DNA from: JAICUY01 sp038250515
GTDB taxonomy: Bacteria > Chloroflexota > Limnocylindria > QHBO01
Direction of reading: 5' to 3'
Length of the DNA stretch: 64,000 nucleotides
Assembly (NCBI GenBank): GCA_038250515.1
Contig: JBBSCG010000003.1
Coordinates: 1-64,000 of the forward strand
Below the pieces are notes generated by a model. That model did no database searches, was not told where the DNA came from, and saw nothing but the letters and a program-made list of their open reading frames with translations. The position numbers and the translations under genes are program-made. Of this stretch, positions 59,697-64,000 are shown in pieces. Numbering within the stretch: the first letter of the stretch is position 1; every line of letters begins with the position of its first letter.

Positions 59697-60767
59697 TCAG
59701 CCGTCGTAGCGCCACGCGCTCCGCGAGCGGCCGATGCAGGCGTAGCATGTTCCGCCGTCCCACGGCTGGGCGAGGTGTCCGCAGCCACGCACGGTCTGGA
59801 CCGATGACGCCGGCGCCGCAGTCGCGGTGGCCGATTGCGTCCGTCGTGATTTCGACCAGAAACCGCGATCCTCGTCCGGAGCGGCGCGCTCGGACTTGGC
59901 GCACGACACCACCAGGTAACGCAGCGTGCCCTGGTGCAGGTATCGCGCGAAGCGTTCCCAGATCCACGACCGCCCGGACGCCTGCATCTCGGCCGCCCAC
60001 TCCCGAAAGGCCGGCGATGCATCAGCGCGGTTCATGACCTGGATCAGTGGCTTCTCTCCGTCCTCCAGCAGCCGCACGATGTCGTGCCACAAGTCCAGCC
60101 GCGACGGCTCGACCATGGTGCGATGTCGAATCCGCAGCGCCACGCCAAGCTCGTCGCACAGTCCGGACACCACGTCGATCAACTGCCGGTCATCGATCTC
60201 CACCGGATCGACCCAGACCGCCACGACGTGGCGCAGATCGAGCATGCCGGAGCGACGCGGCGAGAGCAGCACCTCAACCGCACTCGCATCCCGCGAGCCG
60301 AACGCCTCGCGCAGGTGATCATCGAAGCGGATCCAGGTGCTGCGCGGGAATCCCGCATCGGCCTCGTACCAGAAGAGCTCGTCAAGCAGGTCGACATCGG
60401 ACAGCGAGTCGCGCGCCACGTCGAAGCCGGGTGCGGCGGCGGAGCGCAGGCAGAAGCCGGCATCGGTCACTTCGGTCAGGACGGACGGCGCAAGCTGGAG
60501 CGCGATCGGGCCGGAGACGTTGGGCGTCATCGCCCAGCCGGCCGCAAATCCATGACCGATGTCGTCGAGGCTGCAGAAGACGCGGTCGATCGCATCGGTC
60601 TGCATGGAAGTGAAGGGCAGGCCGGTCCGCTCCAGGGCAGCTCGTGAACCGATGCCGCCCATGCGCAGGTACGCCGCAAGATCGATCAGTTGGCAGGCAT
60701 GCCACAGCGACGCCTCGCGTCGCTCAAGGACGCGAATGACGTCGGGCATCTGCGATTCGTCGAACAC
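59697..60767 (-). CDS. Unknown 356-residue protein beside a toxin-antitoxin pair (ADP-ribosyltransferase-like?)
   Basis: The N-terminal 190 residues include SLWHACQLIDLAAYLRMGGI, a His-containing first strand with a following G-I turn as in DarT-like and other ADP-ribosyltransferase folds, then RTGLPFTSMQTDAIDRVF and NVSGPIALQLAPSVL. The centre (ASAVEVLLSPRRSGMLDLRH) leads to a C-terminal tail with RGCGHLAQPWDGGTCYACIG, a likely zinc site. I do not recognise the family with certainty; the transferase idea is weak. Adjacent mazF-type and HTH-remnant genes suggest a defence or stress setting. Confidence 0.6.
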   Translation of the reverse strand: MFDESQMPDVIRVLERREASLWHACQLIDLAAYLRMGGIGSRAALERTGLPFTSMQTDAIDRVFCSLDDIGHGFAAGWAMTPNVSGPIALQLAPSVLTEVTDAGFCLRSAAAPGFDVARDSLSDVDLLDELFWYEADAGFPRSTWIRFDDHLREAFGSRDASAVEVLLSPRRSGMLDLRHVVAVWVDPVEIDDRQLIDVVSGLCDELGVALRIRHRTMVEPSRLDLWHDIVRLLEDGEKPLIQVMNRADASPAFREWAAEMQASGRSWIWERFARYLHQGTLRYLVVSCAKSERAAPDEDRGFWSKSRRTQSATATAAPASSVQTVRGCGHLAQPWDGGTCYACIGRSRSAWRYDG

Positions 60768-60869
60768 CCAAGCCCCTCAAGCAAGAACGTGAGCATCGTC
60801 GCGCACCCGAGCCAAAACGACCATGGGAGATGAGTCCCATGCTGCGTTGCCCCGGACCGATGGCGCCTG

Positions 60870-61259
60870 TCAGGCGGCTCCATCTGCAACCCCGGGAATA
60901 TCCAGCCCCAGGTGATGCGCGAGAGCCACACGCACAGCGCGTCGCAATCGCGAGTCGCCGAGGTAACCGACAGGGGCGCCTGTAACACGACTCACCGACA
61001 CAGTTCGCAGCTGACTGACAACGATCACGCCCGATTTGGTCTGTCCAACCTGCCCCACAGGATTTGGGATGTCGCCCGGGTAGCGAGCCTCCGAGCGTGC
61101 GGCGGTGATCGGGCAGACCGTCATCAGTCCTGAGCGATGAAACGGCTCGTAAGAGACAACCAAAGCACGGCGCCTTCCGGCCTGCTCATGACCTTCGACG
61201 GGATCGAGATCAACCATTACGACGGCCCAGCGCAGCGGCGCACCGGTCAGGCTGGCCAT
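60870..61259 (-). CDS. MazF/PemK-type toxin (mRNA interferase)
   Basis: A 129-residue PemK/MazF protein expected to cut single-stranded mRNA. Family segments are WAVVMVDLDPVEGHEQAGRR, RALVVSYEPFHRSGLMTVCP, then TKSGVIVVSQLRTVS with the conserved catalytic T/S region and RLRRAVRVALAHHLGL. The ATG at 61259 overlaps the antitoxin gene by 13 bases, so the two are translated together. The target sequence cannot be predicted. Confidence 0.92.
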   Translation of the reverse strand: MASLTGAPLRWAVVMVDLDPVEGHEQAGRRRALVVSYEPFHRSGLMTVCPITAARSEARYPGDIPNPVGQVGQTKSGVIVVSQLRTVSVSRVTGAPVGYLGDSRLRRAVRVALAHHLGLDIPGVADGAA

Positions 61260-61507
61260 GTCTCGCGATCGGCGGAATGGTAGGCGGTCTCGATATCCGC
61301 GACCTCATCGCGGAACGTCGGATCCTTGGCCGCGGCCTCCCATGCATCGGCCTCGCGGGCTTCACGGAGGTGTCGTTCGAGCTCATCGATGGCAAGCTCG
61401 ACGACGGCGTCCTGCGACGGTCCGACGTTGTATCGCTCCGCCAGCTCGCGGACGCGCTTCACGGTATTCGACGACAGGTTGTACGTGCGCTTGATGCGGG
61501 TCGACAC
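61247..61507 (-). CDS. Antitoxin of the MazF-type pair (ribbon-helix-helix)
   Basis: An 86-residue antitoxin. The first 45 residues form a ribbon-helix-helix DNA-binding fold (STRIKRTYNLSSNTVKRVRE, QDAVVELAIDELERHL). The acidic C-terminus (DAWEAAAKDPTFRDEVADIE) should wrap the toxin. The GTG at 61507 starts the conserved strand; a TTG at 61543 is in frame but lies inside a probable -35 box. The complex would repress its own promoter at 61508-61552. Confidence 0.85.
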   Translation of the reverse strand: MSTRIKRTYNLSSNTVKRVRELAERYNVGPSQDAVVELAIDELERHLREAREADAWEAAAKDPTFRDEVADIETAYHSADRETWPA

Positions 61508-61552
61508 GTTCGGAAGCGTAGTACGTCCGGTTCGACGTGTCAATCTACGTGT
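61508..61552 (-). promoter_or_regulatory. Promoter and operator candidate of the toxin-antitoxin pair
   Basis: On the minus strand TTGACA (61543-61538) is followed after 17 bases by TACGCT and then, 7 bases later, by the antitoxin GTG. This spacing would give a leaderless mRNA. ACGTGT occurs twice on the plus strand (61535-61540 and 61547-61552), 12 bases apart, a good size for ribbon-helix-helix binding. The -10 match is weak. Confidence 0.5.
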
Positions 61553-61555
61553 ATG

Positions 61556-62428
61556 TTAGTGGAGCCGGCCTCCGCCGCCGCCCCCCGGCTCGCCGTTGCC
61601 GCCGCGGTCACGCAGGAATCGCTCGATATCCGCGATGAGCTCGTCGCCCTCCGGCAGCCGCGACTGGTCGGCCAGCAGCTCCAGCCGCGCCACGTGCGCC
61701 TTGGTGTCACTGTCCGATGCGGCCGCCGCATCCAACTGGGTGCGCCGCTCCAGCGCACGGGTCGCCAGGGAACCCATCGGCACATCCACGCCGAGGTACT
61801 TCGCCAACATGTCCAGCAGCGCGATCGACGCCGCGGGATACGACGCGTTGACGTAATGCGGCACCTGGGCGAAGAAGCCGACCGCCGGGATCCCCGCCGC
61901 CGCAACCTCCACCTCCAGGACCGATAGCGCCGCCGCCGGCACCCGCAGCAGCCCGTCCGGACCCTGCTTGGTTCCCTCCGGCAGCAGACCATCGGCCGAT
62001 GCGGTGGCCAGCACCGGCACCTGCCGCGTGTGCGGCACCGCCGCCGGGATGGCGCCCAGGCTGGCCCAACCGACCACGCCGAAGCGCCGCGCCAGGTCGA
62101 CAACGTCCGAGGCGAGCTGGTGCCAGCGGTAATCGGGCTCGGCGCCGAGCAGGACAAGCAGGTCGCGCTCGCCGACGCGTGTGTGGGTGAGCGTGAGCGC
62201 CGACCATTCGAGGCGCATCGGTCGACCGTCGACGATATCCAGGGTCGGACGGCGTACGCGGTAGTCGAAGATCGCATCCTGGTCGAAGGCCGCGATGACG
62301 TCGCCATCCTCGGCCAGCTGCGCCGCCGCGCTCGTCCCGGCGCCACCGGCATCCACCCAGCCCTCCAGCGCCGCCACGATGACCGGCGCGGTCAGCTGGG
62401 GTTCATCGTGGATCTCGTAGAGCGGCAT
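61556..62428 (-). CDS. PAC2-family protein
   Basis: A 290-residue PAC2 (proteasome assembly chaperone-like) protein as found in Actinobacteria and Chloroflexota. It has VIVAALEGWVDAGGAGTSAA at the start, DYRVRRPTLDIVDGRPMRLE, GWASLGAIPAAVPHTRQVPV, and VGFFAQVPHYVNASYPAASI. The tail is Gly-rich. The function in bacteria is not firmly known. The ATG at 62428 follows no other gene on its strand. Its stop lies 13 bases from the toxin-antitoxin promoter. Confidence 0.92.
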   Translation of the reverse strand: MPLYEIHDEPQLTAPVIVAALEGWVDAGGAGTSAAAQLAEDGDVIAAFDQDAIFDYRVRRPTLDIVDGRPMRLEWSALTLTHTRVGERDLLVLLGAEPDYRWHQLASDVVDLARRFGVVGWASLGAIPAAVPHTRQVPVLATASADGLLPEGTKQGPDGLLRVPAAALSVLEVEVAAAGIPAVGFFAQVPHYVNASYPAASIALLDMLAKYLGVDVPMGSLATRALERRTQLDAAAASDSDTKAHVARLELLADQSRLPEGDELIADIERFLRDRGGNGEPGGGGGGRLH

Positions 62429-62467
62429 GCGGTGAAGTCTACGGCGGGGTGCATAGCGTGGCGTTCA

Positions 62468-62833
62468 GCGAGCTTTGGCCATCGCCTGCATCCAGGCCTC
62501 GGTATCGATCTCGAGCCACCGGTCATCACAAATGCCGGTTTCGATCGGCGCGCGTTCGACATGATCATCCGCTTCAGTGCCGTGCGCGCGGGGGTTGAGG
62601 GTTACACGCGATTTCGAGACTGCCAGGCACAGTTGCGCTCATGCTTCCTGAAGCAGCGCGATGCCGGCGTCGAACGCCTGTTCATCGTGGTAAAGGGAAC
62701 GCGCCACAATCGCCTCGCTGTCGCGGCCGTTGGTGACCTCATCTTGGCTGCTCTCCCGCTCGGCACGCGCCAGGTGCTTACGGCACTGGCCGCCGGCCGC
62801 GATCCAGGTGCCAACGGGCTGGTTTTTCTGTAG
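62468..62833 (+). pseudogene. C-terminal remnant of an HTH-domain protein with a nuclease-like tail
   Basis: The frame encodes HPGLGIDLEPPVITNAGFDR, RAFDMIIRFSAVRAGVEGYT, RFRDCQAQLRSCFLKQRDAG and RHNRLAVAAVGDLILAALPL, then a stop at 62833. This matches, from memory, the C-terminal domain of actinobacterial HTH proteins whose fold is PDDEXK-like (E-x-x and D-x-Q-x residues). The N-terminal helix-turn-helix and start are missing. Confidence 0.6.
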
Positions 62834-63136
62834 TCGCTCGTCGCCACCGCTGGCGCCACGATCGCCTTTGTCACCCGCTGGAGGTACCAACCAAGAAAAG
62901 GCGGTTATCGGGGCTGCCGGCCTGCAAATCGGCCGCACGCTGACCGAAACCGCCAACCTGAGACCGGTTTTGGCGGCTACTTGTTCGTTAGCTCCGGAGA
63001 ACACCTCCACCCGGTGGCAAATTGACCGCTCATCCCTTCAGTCCCCGATCCACCCGGCGGAACGACATCGAACGAAGACTGACCGATGCCGCCGTCTCGC
63101 CTGCAGCCGGGCCGCCCCATCGCGTAACGTGCGGCC
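62834..63136. other. Gap before the MFS gene, one hairpin
   Basis: No gene is supported in these 303 bases. CCGCCAACC (62950-62958) pairs with GGTTTTGGCGG (62966-62976), apart from two bulged Ts, around a 7-base loop. The hairpin may terminate transcription from the left or belong to the MFS leader. Confidence 0.4.
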
Positions 63137-64000
63137 GTGGCCATTCCCCCCGCCGCCGACGCGCTCGTTCGACCGATTCGGACGTTGTGGCTGCTCGCCG
63201 GTGCGCATGCCGTCAACCATGCCCTCGCAATCCTGATGCCGCTGGTCTACCTGCAGGTCATTCGCGAAATGCACGTCGATGGGGCGGCGATCGCCATCCT
63301 GACCGCGGTGGGCAGCCTCAGCTCGGGCCTGGCGCAGTTGGCGTACAGCGGGCTGACCCGCGTCTTCTCGCGTCGCTCGATCCTGGTTCTCGGCGGCCTG
63401 CTGCTCGGTGGCGGGATGGCCGTGCAGGGGCTCGTCAGCAACTTCACCGCATTCTCGGCGGCCAATATCGCCTCGAAGGTCGGTGGCTCGCCGCAACACC
63501 CGGTCGGCAACGCATTGCTGGCGGAGCAGTTTCCGCCGCACCGACGCGGATTCGCCATCAGTGCCCATATCTCCGGCGGCAACGTGGGAACGCTGGCGGT
63601 GCCGCTGATCGGGACGTGGCTGATCGCCGGCATCGGCTGGCGCAACACGGTGATCCTCTTCGGCGTGCCGGGGATCCTGATCGCCATCGCCATCGCGGCG
63701 CTCGTCCGCGAGTCGGGATCGGACCGCGAAGCAGCCCGTGCACACGGCAACCTGGCGGATGGCTTCCGGCGGGTGTTCCATGACCGCGACCTGCTGCTGC
63801 TCTACTTCGCCTCGACCGTCGCGGCCGGCGGTCGCGGCCTGGGTGTCATCACCCTGTTCGTGCCGCTCTACCTGTCCGAGGTCCTGCACCTCGACACCGC
63901 GACCATCGGCTGGATGTACACCGTCCTGCTGCTCGGCAGCGTGCCTGCGCCGCTCGCCGCGGGGTGGCTGTCGGACCGCATCGGTCGACGACCGGTCATC
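63137..64000 (+). CDS. MFS transporter, N-terminal part (runs off the window)
   Basis: The first 288 codons of a major facilitator, starting at a GTG at 63137. Helices 1-8 are visible, with AGAHAVNHALAILMPLVYLQ, the loop RVFSRRSILVLGG, a central cytoplasmic loop RESGSDREAARAHGNLADGF, and LAAGWLSDRIGRRPVI at the window edge (the second conserved GWLSDRxGRRP loop). It resembles fosmidomycin-resistance-type or sugar/drug MFS exporters. The substrate cannot be read. Confidence 0.88.
   Translation, partial: MAIPPAADALVRPIRTLWLLAGAHAVNHALAILMPLVYLQVIREMHVDGAAIAILTAVGSLSSGLAQLAYSGLTRVFSRRSILVLGGLLLGGGMAVQGLVSNFTAFSAANIASKVGGSPQHPVGNALLAEQFPPHRRGFAISAHISGGNVGTLAVPLIGTWLIAGIGWRNTVILFGVPGILIAIAIAALVRESGSDREAARAHGNLADGFRRVFHDRDLLLLYFASTVAAGGRGLGVITLFVPLYLSEVLHLDTATIGWMYTVLLLGSVPAPLAAGWLSDRIGRRPVI

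Overview
The window is a 64 kb piece of a high-GC bacterial chromosome, densely coded on both strands, with many ATGA-type start/stop overlaps and several convergent genes whose ends overlap. The gene set suggests a Chloroflexota or Actinobacteria-like organism, with Chloroflexota of the Limnocylindria type the best guess: an Lhr-type helicase, a LigC-type DNA ligase, a PAC2-family protein, a phosphoketolase shunt, a cupredoxin-NirK fusion and an actinobacterial-style glycogen synthase. This placement is inference, since no rRNA or other strong phylogenetic marker is present. There is one intact tRNA (Gly, anticodon TCC) and no CRISPR array. I found no intact transposase or integrase.

Layout. 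1-9784: DNA ligase and acetyltransferase operon, a beta-CASP nuclease, an ECF sigma factor with its membrane partner, and a large Lhr helicase. 9963-15241: cupin, DUF2945, a frameshifted flavin reductase, then a redox operon (four-helix membrane protein, cytochrome b-molybdopterin fusion, orphan SdhB-like iron-sulfur protein) ending in a broken P450. 15213-24397: DUF488, DoxX, GNAT, a CoA transferase, phosphoketolase, acetate kinase, universal stress protein and ApbE. 24405-28081: a P-type ATPase with an SDR, and two gene remnants.

28094-36916 is the most coherent system, a nitrite/nitric oxide module. On one side of a promoter are a hemerythrin, a DUF2249 protein and two small unknown proteins. 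On the other are a predicted Fe-S-sensing regulator, a MIP18-type protein and an NnrS-like membrane protein. These are followed by a multi-spanning membrane protein, a plastocyanin-NirK fusion, and a divergent GAF histidine kinase with a NarL-type regulator. The likely logic is nitrite reduction to NO outside the membrane, NO sensing and Fe-S repair inside, and two-component control.

36913-46652: MFS transporter, glycogen synthase-like enzyme, copper ATPase CopA with a YHS protein, and a four-gene ABC exporter. 46717-58240: esterases, a GAF-GGDEF protein, a secreted protein, tRNA-Gly followed by a cyclase-ATPase-TPR regulator, its collapsed copy and a second tRNA-Gly 3' fragment, then small membrane and unknown proteins. 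58241-64000: tandem repeats, a TctA remnant, DUF1697, an unknown protein next to a MazF-type toxin-antitoxin pair, PAC2, an HTH-protein remnant and the start of an MFS transporter.

Two patterns run through the window. The heptamer ACCGATG is strongly over-represented on both strands. There are also many decayed genes, six of which survive only as their 3' ends.
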